Part shown: positions 1 to 6,951 of the stretch, piece by piece
Numbering within the stretch: the stretch's first letter is position 1
Layout: each line of letters starts with the position of its first letter
Translations under genes and position numbers: made by a program
Assembly (NCBI GenBank): GCA_964549765.1
Contig: CAZJWR010000053.1
Span: 1 to 26,011 of the forward strand
Direction: 5' to 3'
Source of the DNA: CAZJWR01 sp964549765
GTDB lineage: Bacteria; Zixibacteria; MSB-5A5; GN15; JAAZOE01
Length of the DNA stretch: 26,011 nucleotides
Notes under the pieces: model-generated
Database searches by the model: none
Told to the model about the DNA's origin: nothing
What the model saw: only the letters and a program-made list of their open reading frames with translations

Positions 1-1484
1 TGCTCGCCCAACTCGCGCCACCGGCGGACCATCGATTCACCGTGCGTAACGGAATAATCAGTCAGATAGGCGGTCATTAGTTCGGGATCGCTGGCGCGCA
101 GATCGAGCGCCAATTTTTCCACCGTCGGCTGAAGCGCCATGTATTGCCCCTCAATGGCATTGCGTTCGGCCACGATCTCCGGAGCCATATCGGAAAATCT
201 CAAGTTGGCGTAATTGGAGACGAAATTGAACACCCACCACGCCGATTCCCACGAGAATTTCTGAAGATCGCCGACCGTGAACGGATGGGGAATGTCGGTG
301 ATACCGCAGTAAAGCGGCGTATAGCAGGTCATATAGGTGTCGTCGACGCCGTACCAGTAGACACCGCCGATCGGATCGGGCAGCCAATCCCGTGACTGTG
401 ACACGAACGAATAGGCGGTCTGCTGCGTCGAAATCGGCCGCTCCCAGGCATATTCCGTGATCGTATCCTCGCCGACTTTCCAACTCAACGGCCGCCACCG
501 AACCGGCGCACCATACGGCCCGGCATCGAGACCGACCGTCATATCGTACGGCGTGCCCTCGTAATGGTCCCGCATCAGGGCGAACACATCGACCAGCGAC
601 AGTTTGTTGTCCGGTTTGATCCATAATGGATACGCCTCTGCGCCCTCCACGCCGCGATGATAATCCGGCGACAAATTCAGCGATGGCGCCGCCCGGCGGA
701 AAAGGCTCCACACCCTCGTATCGGCCCAGCGCTTATTGGTAACCGTGGCCGGGTCGTAGGCATCACAGAAGCGGAACGGTTCGCCCGATTTTGGATCGTA
801 GTATCCCCGCTCGATCGCGAACGATTCGACGTCATCCGAATATATGCAATTGTCCGGATCGTCCTTCGGAAATTCGCCGATGCGGGATTTGTTGGCGTGA
901 GCCGAGATGTATCCATCGGGGACTCTGACGGCCACCCATACCGCGCCTTTGCGCCCCGGCCCTTTGCCGATTATCTCCAGAATCCACGCCTCTTTGGTAT
1001 CGGCAAAGGATATCGACTCACCGGTCGAGCCGTACCCGTATTCGGCCACCAGGTCAGTCATGACCTTGATCGCTTCCCGCGCCGTCGTGGCACGCTGAAG
1101 CGCTAAGAACATCAGGTCCCAATATCCCAAGAGCCCCAGGGTATCCTCAAGTTCCAGACGCCCGTCAAAAGTCGTCTCACCGATCGCTAATTGATGCCCG
1201 TTCATCAGATCGACCACGGCATACGTATGCGGAACCTGCTTGACATACCCGCGGACATTGCCATGCCAGTCTTCGATGGCAAACGAATCTCCCGGTTGAT
1301 AATCCGCCGCCGGTGTATACGACAAATGCGGCAGAAATTCACCGTCGCAGGTGTAGGTGATCATCACCGATCCGTCCGACGACGCCCCTTTGGACACCAG
1401 CAGGCTGGTGCATGCCTGCGCCGAAACAACTGCCATCAGCATGCAAAGCGAAATCATCGCAAGCACATATATAGCTTTTCGCAT
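1..1484 (-). CDS. Secreted C69-family dipeptidase (PepD-like), C-terminus cut by window edge
   Basis: Read on the minus strand, an uninterrupted frame of 494 codons starts at ATG 1484 and runs off the window at base 1. A GGTGAGG ribosome-binding site lies just upstream. Residues 1-24 form a hydrophobic signal or propeptide ending ...VVSAQA, followed at once by Cys25 in ACTSLLVSKGASSDGS. This matches the N-terminal-nucleophile cysteine of peptidase family C69 (dipeptidase A, Pfam Peptidase_C69), which is exposed by removal of the leader. Further family-like stretches are MNGHQLAIGETTF, a TGESISFAD region and GGVYWYGVDDTYMTCYTPLY. Members hydrolyse dipeptides with broad specificity; the leader suggests an exported enzyme here. 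The length seen already approaches the usual family size, so only a small C-terminal part should be missing. The product is recognised by motif, not by alignment. Confidence 0.88.
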   Translation of the reverse strand, partial: MRKAIYVLAMISLCMLMAVVSAQACTSLLVSKGASSDGSVMITYTCDGEFLPHLSYTPAADYQPGDSFAIEDWHGNVRGYVKQVPHTYAVVDLMNGHQLAIGETTFDGRLELEDTLGLLGYWDLMFLALQRATTAREAIKVMTDLVAEYGYGSTGESISFADTKEAWILEIIGKGPGRKGAVWVAVRVPDGYISAHANKSRIGEFPKDDPDNCIYSDDVESFAIERGYYDPKSGEPFRFCDAYDPATVTNKRWADTRVWSLFRRAAPSLNLSPDYHRGVEGAEAYPLWIKPDNKLSLVDVFALMRDHYEGTPYDMTVGLDAGPYGAPVRWRPLSWKVGEDTITEYAWERPISTQQTAYSFVSQSRDWLPDPIGGVYWYGVDDTYMTCYTPLYCGITDIPHPFTVGDLQKFSWESAWWVFNFVSNYANLRFSDMAPEIVAERNAIEGQYMALQPTVEKLALDLRASDPELMTAYLTDYSVTHGESMVRRWRELGE

Positions 1485-1503
1485 ATCCTCACCCTTTCCC
1501 TTA

Positions 1504-1532
1504 GTTATGGTCATTATGTCCGTACGGTACAA
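1504..1532 (-). promoter_or_regulatory. Possible sigma70-type promoter for the C69 dipeptidase gene
   Basis: On the minus strand TTGTAC (1532-1527) is followed after 17 nt by CATAAC (1509-1504). The predicted start site would be near 1497, leaving a very short leader that still contains the GGTGAGG site. The fit is only moderate (4/6 in each box), so this is a candidate. Confidence 0.3.
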
Positions 1533-1658
1533 AATCCCGCCCGGCGGCGCAATAGAATTGGTTGACGGTCACCTGTACGCTCTTATCGGGGGGCAGGCAT
1601 TTGTTGCTGAAGCGGTCTGGCTGATTTTGGCGTGGAGCGAAAAGAACGCCCAAGAGAA

Positions 1659-1682
1659 AAGCCGGAGTGTTCGCTCCGGCTT
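1659..1682. terminator. Strong hairpin, terminator-like on the minus strand
   Basis: GCCGGAG (1661-1667) pairs with CTCCGGC (1674-1680) around a 6-nt loop, extended by AA/TT. On the minus strand the stem is followed by TTTTCTCTT, typical of an intrinsic terminator; on the plus strand it is followed by TTCCTTCT. It lies between divergent genes (the C69 gene on minus, the glycosyltransferase on plus), where a terminator is not expected. It may end a short unrecognised minus-strand transcript, or be a mobile palindrome. The rest of the 1485-1847 gap shows only promoter-like sequence. Confidence 0.5.
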
Positions 1683-1812
1683 CCTTCTGGCTCGGTTAGT
1701 GGTTTTGCTTGCTTCAGTTATTTTTACGAAAATCCCGCCGTCTGGGTTTCCGGAAATTTGATCAACAGCCTCCCGATCAGTCTGTGAATTTTCCGGTAAT
1801 GCCGCATTCGGC

Positions 1813-1841
1813 TTGCTCCACAGACAGCCACCGATTATATA
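1813..1841 (+). promoter_or_regulatory. Promoter positioned for leaderless expression of the 1848 gene
   Basis: TTGCTC (1813-1818), a 17-nt spacer, then TATATA (1836-1841), then exactly 6 nt to the ATG at 1848. No Shine-Dalgarno sequence precedes that ATG. The spacing places transcription start at or next to the start codon, so the mRNA would be leaderless. This is an inference from spacing only. Confidence 0.45.
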
Positions 1842-1847
1842 CTCTCT

Positions 1848-3455
1848 ATGCAATCGACAGACGAAAGCGTGGGCGGTCAGCCGCTGAATTATCCATCCGC
1901 TGCAACTTCCCGGTACATCGGCATCATCGCCGTCTGCACGGCGATGATTATATGCGCCATTGCCATTTACACCAATCGCGCTTTCTATCATGACGACGCC
2001 TTCATAACGTTGCGATACGCCCAAAATTTCCTCAACGGCCACGGGCTGGTATGGAACCCCGGCGAACGGGTCGAGGGGTATTCCAATTTCGGTTTTTTGA
2101 TGCTGGTCGTCATCGCCGGCAGACTGGGGATAAATCTGCAGGCGGCGACGCGCATCATCAATTTCGCCGCGCTTTTCGTAATGGTCGTCATTCTTTTGCG
2201 GTTCGCTTTCGGTCGAAAGAATTCATTGTCCGCCGGCAAAATCCTTGACCTGATACCGGCGATAATCGTGCTGACATCGTTTCCGCTTATCGTATGGTCG
2301 CTGGGTGGTCTCGAAGGGCCGGTGTTTTCCCTCTGGTGCCTGCTGGGGATGCTGCACATCATCAAGGGCGGCTCATCAAGAAACCTCGCCCTGGCGGGAT
2401 TGTTTTTCGCTCTGGCGGTCTTGACCAGAATGGACGGTCTGCTGTTTGTGGTTGTCGCCCTATTGTATGTCATATGGGCAACATCCGAATCACGACTGAA
2501 GTCCGCATGCGTATTCCTCGGGTCGTTTCTTTTTATTTATCTACCGTATTTCATATGGCGGATGTCGTACTATGGCGATATCTTCCCAAATACGTTCTAT
2601 GTGAAGGCCAGCGGACTATCATGGTCGCAGATCGGGCGCGGTCTCAAATATGTCGGCCATTTCGCCATTACCCCGCCGTATCTATTGCCCGCGATTATCA
2701 TATTGGCCATATATGTCCTGCACCGGCATTCATTCAATCGACGCATCGGTTACCTGCTGGTATCAATCGCCGCGTATCTGGTATACGTCGTATGGATCGG
2801 CGGAGATCATATGTACGCCTTCCGATTTCTGCTGCCGATCATCGCCGCATCCGCGCTGCTGATCCATGCCGTCATCATGCAGATGAAAGCCCGCCCGAAA
2901 GGGGTTACGGCCGGTGTAATCTATGTGATCGTGCTGGCGGCAGTGTCCTTGCAATTCCTCAATCATGAAATCAATCCCCGCCAAATCGACAACGCCGCCG
3001 CTGTCGGCGGAGCGGTCGGCGAGTATATCAATCAGGCGTGGCCCAAGGGATCATTGATCGCCCTTAACACGGCCGGTTCGACGCCGTATTTCGCCTCCGA
3101 TCTTCGATTCATAGACATGCTCGGTCTCAATGATCGGCATATCGCTCACCGCCGCATAACATCGTATCAGCTTTACTGGCAGCATGTCCCCGGTCACAGC
3201 AAAGGAGACGGAGCGTATGTGCTGTCGCGCCGACCCGACTATATCATCCTCGGCCCCGCCGCCGGTAATGACGCATCCAATCCGTGGTTTCTCAGCGATC
3301 TCGAATTGGCTCGAAGTCCCGAATTTCTTCGAGATTACACAATTCATCAAGTGATTCTGAGTACCGACGAGGCCGGCGCGGCTCGCGGTAATTCGAATGA
3401 TCAATCGAACCGGTTCGTTTTCACTTATTATCAGCGGCGGGCCGTTGCGCCCTAA
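1848..3455 (+). CDS. AftB-like GT-C glycosyltransferase, multi-pass membrane protein
   Basis: 535 residues, mostly hydrophobic with about ten membrane segments. A first transmembrane helix (about 23-42) leads into the loop HDDAFITLRYAQNFLNGHGL with the acidic pair D49-D50, then VWNPGERVEGYSNF. This loop is characteristic of polyprenyl-phosphate-sugar-dependent GT-C enzymes related to mycobacterial arabinofuranosyltransferase AftB and to GT39/ArnT-type proteins. Other shared signatures are LGGLEGP, LTRMDGLLF, YYGDIFPNTFYVK, GGDHMYAFRFLLP and FIDMLGLND. The likely role is transfer of a lipid-linked sugar onto a glycan, lipid or protein on the outer face of the inner membrane; the actual sugar and acceptor cannot be read from the sequence. 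It ends 3 nt from its convergent homologue. The ATG at 1848 lacks a ribosome-binding site; see the promoter at 1813. Confidence 0.78.
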   Translation: MQSTDESVGGQPLNYPSAATSRYIGIIAVCTAMIICAIAIYTNRAFYHDDAFITLRYAQNFLNGHGLVWNPGERVEGYSNFGFLMLVVIAGRLGINLQAATRIINFAALFVMVVILLRFAFGRKNSLSAGKILDLIPAIIVLTSFPLIVWSLGGLEGPVFSLWCLLGMLHIIKGGSSRNLALAGLFFALAVLTRMDGLLFVVVALLYVIWATSESRLKSACVFLGSFLFIYLPYFIWRMSYYGDIFPNTFYVKASGLSWSQIGRGLKYVGHFAITPPYLLPAIIILAIYVLHRHSFNRRIGYLLVSIAAYLVYVVWIGGDHMYAFRFLLPIIAASALLIHAVIMQMKARPKGVTAGVIYVIVLAAVSLQFLNHEINPRQIDNAAAVGGAVGEYINQAWPKGSLIALNTAGSTPYFASDLRFIDMLGLNDRHIAHRRITSYQLYWQHVPGHSKGDGAYVLSRRPDYIILGPAAGNDASNPWFLSDLELARSPEFLRDYTIHQVILSTDEAGAARGNSNDQSNRFVFTYYQRRAVAP

Positions 3456-3458
3456 GCA

Positions 3459-5438
3459 TCATTGACGGGTAGTGTCCGGTTCCACGAGCGAGAGCGACGC
3501 CAGGCTGTAATAATCGTCTTTGGCCGGGATCAGCTTGATTTTGTCGTATCCGCCCGCGACCGCTTCCTCGGGGACATATATACGGGTGGTGATCATGCCG
3601 TAGGCCGTCTGCGGAGGAGTCAGAGTGCTGGATCCAAGCAAATCATTTCCTTGATAAAATTCGACGCGGTAGACGCCGAATTTATCAATGCAGGCCATGA
3701 TTCGATCGGCGCGCGACGTTTTTTCCAGATCGACGAACAATCCGGATGATGTGAACAATATATTCCCCGGGCCGTTCCACGGCCAGCCGTTTGCGCGCGG
3801 TTGGCTGATATTGGATAACTTGATGGTCCGCATCGGCCGGTCCTGATATGGTATCCGGGTGTGGTCGTAGGCATCACGCAGATCGTCGTACCATCCGAGG
3901 TTGAATTTGATCGTTGCCGCGATGCGGCCCCAATCCCAGAGATTCCCTCTCGTGATGTATGCGATTTTGTCGTAATAAGCGGCCAGACTGGAATCCTTGA
4001 GATGATTTTGGCCGGTGCGGATGGTTTCATAATAGTCATCGGGCATTTTACGGCGATAATGCCCGATGCGCATCTTCGGCAATTGCATAGCGGGAAGCCG
4101 TGACAGAAGCGGATCGCCCAGTCCCATCTCATCGATGACATACACGTCCGGCCCGGCATAGAATCCGAAATAGCCGGTGGATTGTTTGGCATAGATATGC
4201 AGATTCGAATTTGCCGCCGCGATGCCCTCGCTGGCCCACGGCATCAATTGATTTTCGTTTCGTTTCAGCAATTTCGACGTGGAATAATAGAAGCCGCGCT
4301 CATCGGCGACGCCGCCGAACAATTCGATATTACGGAAATTTTCCGTCTGGCCGTAATCCGCGCCCGAATATATCGGGGCAAGCGATGAGGCCAGCCCGAG
4401 CGGAATAAACAACAGCAGAAGCAGATATCGTTTTCCCGTGAGAATCCTCGTCTGGGGCACAACAAAGAGGACGACCGCCGCGATCAATGGCGCCGAAAGG
4501 AATCGACCGACCATGAAATCGCCGCCGACGCGGAGGATATAGAACAGGTAGAGGACAATTCCCCCGGCGATGAAATAGCCCGGTTTTTTGCGGTCCAGCA
4601 AGGCGATGATGATACCCACGGCGATGACCGGCAGGGTGATATAATCGATCCAGAGCGAGCTGGCAAAATAATCCGCACCCTGGGTGATCAAATGTCCGGC
4701 GCTGATGCCGGTATCGAGTTTGGCTATGGCGGAGTTAGGCAATAGGCTACCATAGTAGAACAACGAAAACGCTTCCCAGAGTACCAGCGGCAGCATGCCG
4801 AGCATGAACGCGCCTATCGCCCGCGGCCGGCGGATTCGCCAGAGAAGGAACGCCAACGCCGGGCCGACAATGAGAAGAATATCGAGGCGGGCCAGCGCTA
4901 TCAGCGCGGCGATCAGTGACAACCAGGCGACATTTTTTATCGACGGGGTGGCCTTCAGATACATGATGAAGAACACAATCAGCAGAAGGTGGGTCAGGGG
5001 ATTTTCCAATCCGGAGCTGGAGAAGTCGATGTATGCTTTGGATAATATCAGCAGGATTATCCCCACGATGGCTGTGCCGGGCGAACGCGCGTACGCGGCC
5101 AGTACGATGACACCGATGACGGCCAGCGCGATGGATATCAAAAGCGTCGTCAGGGCGATTTCATTGGTGAAAAAGTAGAAGCTGCTCAGCAGAAACAGCC
5201 ACAAGGGATGCGTGAAAGCCTGGACTCGTTCGACGACATTCCACGTCAGGCCGTTGCCGGTCGTGAAATTGTCGATAGTGCGGAAGGTGATATAGGCGTC
5301 GTCGCACAGCCAGGCGGATCGATAGACGACGACCGCGAAAAGGACGATGACGCCAACGAGTATCAGTTTGGCGGCATAATCGGCCCATCGCCGCCGGGAG
5401 CCCGCAACAGTTGACGGCGCGGGGGTGTTATCGGGCAT
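3459..5438 (-). CDS. AftB-like GT-C glycosyltransferase with C-terminal soluble domain
   Basis: 659 residues. The first membrane helix (about 24-40) is followed by LCDDAYITFRTIDNFTTGNG with D46-D47, then LTWNVVERVQAFTHPLW, the same first-loop signature as the 1848 gene. Also shared are SGLENPLTHL, ALARLDILLIV, YYGSLLPNSAIAK, RVGGDFMVGRFL and VIDEMGLGD. The N-terminal two thirds is a multi-pass GT-C membrane domain. The last 200 or so residues are hydrophilic, with a beta-rich look near the end (RVEFYQGNDLLGSSTL), and probably form a periplasmic domain. The predicted role is a lipid-linked-sugar transferase in surface glycan or glycolipid assembly. It is a paralogue of its convergent neighbour but about 120 residues longer. 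The ATG at 5438 has only a weak AAGCGG-like ribosome-binding site. Confidence 0.75.
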   Translation of the reverse strand: MPDNTPAPSTVAGSRRRWADYAAKLILVGVIVLFAVVVYRSAWLCDDAYITFRTIDNFTTGNGLTWNVVERVQAFTHPLWLFLLSSFYFFTNEIALTTLLISIALAVIGVIVLAAYARSPGTAIVGIILLILSKAYIDFSSSGLENPLTHLLLIVFFIMYLKATPSIKNVAWLSLIAALIALARLDILLIVGPALAFLLWRIRRPRAIGAFMLGMLPLVLWEAFSLFYYGSLLPNSAIAKLDTGISAGHLITQGADYFASSLWIDYITLPVIAVGIIIALLDRKKPGYFIAGGIVLYLFYILRVGGDFMVGRFLSAPLIAAVVLFVVPQTRILTGKRYLLLLLFIPLGLASSLAPIYSGADYGQTENFRNIELFGGVADERGFYYSTSKLLKRNENQLMPWASEGIAAANSNLHIYAKQSTGYFGFYAGPDVYVIDEMGLGDPLLSRLPAMQLPKMRIGHYRRKMPDDYYETIRTGQNHLKDSSLAAYYDKIAYITRGNLWDWGRIAATIKFNLGWYDDLRDAYDHTRIPYQDRPMRTIKLSNISQPRANGWPWNGPGNILFTSSGLFVDLEKTSRADRIMACIDKFGVYRVEFYQGNDLLGSSTLTPPQTAYGMITTRIYVPEEAVAGGYDKIKLIPAKDDYYSLASLSLVEPDTTRQ

Positions 5439-5685
5439 ATGTGACCGCTTTCGACTTCATGCCTGCCAAAATAGCTTATTGCCCCCATATCTGTCAAGGT
5501 CGCCGAGATTCACCGAAATTCCCGGCAACTTCATCAGGCACAATATAGTACAGCGAAATGGGTCCGTTTGTTCATTTTTACATTTTCACCGATCCCTCTA
5601 TTGTACCGCAACAGCTTACGAATTTCCCAATGTCACACGCGCCATTCTTGTTCTTTGACGTTCGCATAGCCGCTCCTGTTCTTGT

Positions 5686-5711
5686 GGCGTCGGGAACCCT
5701 TTCCCGACGCC
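5686..5711. repeat. Palindromic REP-like hairpin
   Basis: GGCGTCGGGA (5686-5695) is the exact reverse complement of TCCCGACGCC (5702-5711), with a 6-nt loop. It resembles other TCGGG-rich hairpins in this window (10460-10498, 25693-25713). No T-run follows on either strand, so a dispersed REP-like palindrome is more likely than a terminator. Confidence 0.5.
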
Positions 5712-5850
5712 GAGCCAATCCCTCTATATACCGGCCCCGCGACACAAACTGCATCGATTCGCTACATATTTGAACGTGGAACTGCTATGATTAAGCCGAC
5801 TTTGGGGCAATCACGAATTGAAATTGAGACTTCCGAGTGTGCTTACCATA

Positions 5851-5898
5851 GATTGCTTCGTCGCGGTCCGCCTGCGGCGGGCCGTTCCTCGCAATGAC
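5851..5898. repeat. GTCATTGCGAGG...GACGAAGCAATC dispersed repeat element
   Basis: Read on the minus strand the element begins GTCATTGCGAGGA and ends GACGAAGCAATC, with a G/C-rich internal palindrome between (CCGCC...GGCGG, about 5868-5882). This end-pair is known from intergenic repeats in many unrelated bacteria and is usually regarded as a REP or MITE-like element. One copy is visible in the window. A RAYT-type transposase lies 18 kb away but its own flanking hairpins have different sequences. Confidence 0.6.
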
Positions 5899-5970
5899 AG
5901 CCGGTCTTAAAGGTGCAGGCGTGGAAGCTTATGCGCTGTGGGGCGGAGACAATTCTGCGTCTGCCCTCGC

Positions 5971-5999
5971 TTGGCTTTGGGGGGAATAGAATGTATAAT
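5971..5999 (+). promoter_or_regulatory. Sigma70-type promoter of the DUF116 gene
   Basis: TTGGCT (5971-5976), a 17-nt spacer and a perfect TATAAT (5994-5999). Transcription would start near 6006, about 23 nt before the ATG at 6029. Confidence 0.6.
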
Positions 6000-6028
6000 A
6001 CATCGGACATTATGCCGTATGGGATGAT

Positions 6029-6871
6029 ATGATCGACGTTGCGCCGTTTGTACAACTGGGAAAAGACCGACTTGCCCCCTATGTGTCGGGTGTAGAAGCG
6101 TTTATCGAAAAGCTGGGCGCCAAGGACGGGCTGGAAAAAACCAGCCTGCGGGCCAAGCCGGCCGAAACCTATATCCGCAACATGCTCGCCGTCGGCGTCC
6201 TGTCGCGGATCATGCGCCCGGCTTTTTTGGAAACCGACCGCCGCGTGATCGTCCTGCCGGAATGCCTCAAAAAATACGGCGAGGAAACCTGCTGCAAAGC
6301 CGACCTCGGCGACGGTTCCTATACCTGCACCCAATGCAACAGCGACTGCATCGTGTTCGAATCCGTGGAACGGTTCGTCAACGCCCGCACGACGCTGGTG
6401 CTGGAGCCGGACGACATGGATGTCTATTTTGCCGACTTGCGAAAATCGTACGGCGCGGTGGGCATCGTCGGCATCGCCTGCGCCCTGACCATGCTTTCGG
6501 GATTTCAGCGCACGCTGAAACATAAACATCCCACCCAGGGGGTGTTTCTCAGCTACGCCAGTTGCGGCCATCATTGGGCCGACCCCGCCTACAATACCAG
6601 CTATAGTCTGAAACGAATGGCCTGGGTGCTGAACGGCAACGGTTCGGATATTCAGGACGAAATTCGGGGACGGGGTCAGACATATTCGATGGAGAAGCCG
6701 GATCTTTCGCCCAATGACTTCTACCGCCGGCTCGACGGCATGTCCGAATTGTTCATGGATGATTATCATCCGCGGTTCCGGACGGCTTTCCCCGATCTGG
6801 ACACGTATGCGCTGTGCGAAAAAATCCGCGACACTCTGGTTCCGGATTTGATCACGCGCGATTCCGTGTGA
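6029..6871 (+). CDS. DUF116-family cysteine-rich protein
   Basis: 280 residues, no signal peptide or membrane helix. The middle (about 79-108) holds a cysteine cluster: PECLKKYG, then EETCCKADLGDGSYTCTQCN and SDC. The C-terminal half has GAVGIVGIACALTMLSGFQ and TQGVFLSYASCGHHW. This spacing of Cys motifs followed by a Gly/Ala-rich segment and a QGV...CG motif is what I associate with DUF116 (Pfam PF01976), a family of unknown function whose cysteines probably bind a metal or iron-sulfur cluster. A good promoter lies upstream and the M3-like peptidase gene follows after 80 nt on the same strand. Start ATG 6029 has a weak ribosome-binding site; no better upstream start is apparent. The family call is from memory of the motif pattern. 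Confidence 0.62.
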   Translation: MIDVAPFVQLGKDRLAPYVSGVEAFIEKLGAKDGLEKTSLRAKPAETYIRNMLAVGVLSRIMRPAFLETDRRVIVLPECLKKYGEETCCKADLGDGSYTCTQCNSDCIVFESVERFVNARTTLVLEPDDMDVYFADLRKSYGAVGIVGIACALTMLSGFQRTLKHKHPTQGVFLSYASCGHHWADPAYNTSYSLKRMAWVLNGNGSDIQDEIRGRGQTYSMEKPDLSPNDFYRRLDGMSELFMDDYHPRFRTAFPDLDTYALCEKIRDTLVPDLITRDSV

Positions 6872-6885
6872 TCACGCCGTTGCTG

Positions 6886-6914
6886 TTGTAAAACCCACCT
6901 AATCGACGTATCTT
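6886..6914 (+). promoter_or_regulatory. Possible promoter of the M3-like peptidase gene
   Basis: TTGTAA (6886-6891), a 17-nt spacer, TATCTT (6909-6914). It lies in the 80-nt gap after the DUF116 gene and about 40 nt before the next ATG, so the peptidase could be transcribed separately. The boxes match the consensus 4/6 each. Confidence 0.35.
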
Positions 6915-6951
6915 ATGATGAACGAATTCCCGGCGATTCAAAGGAGACGGT

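Larger units (their letters stand above)
5439..5970. other. Gene-free region with palindromic repeats
   Basis: No open frame here looks coding. The region holds a 10-bp hairpin at 5686-5711 and a GATTGCTTCG...CGCAATGAC element at 5851-5898, and ends at the promoter for the DUF116 gene. The first part is AT-richer than the surrounding genes and should include the promoter of the minus-strand glycosyltransferase, but I cannot place one convincingly. Confidence 0.6.

Noticed and set aside
5843..6769. Long minus-strand open frame over the DUF116 gene
   Set aside because: It is antisense to a better-supported gene with a promoter and recognisable motifs, and it reads through the repeat at 5851-5898; typical shadow of GC-rich codon use.
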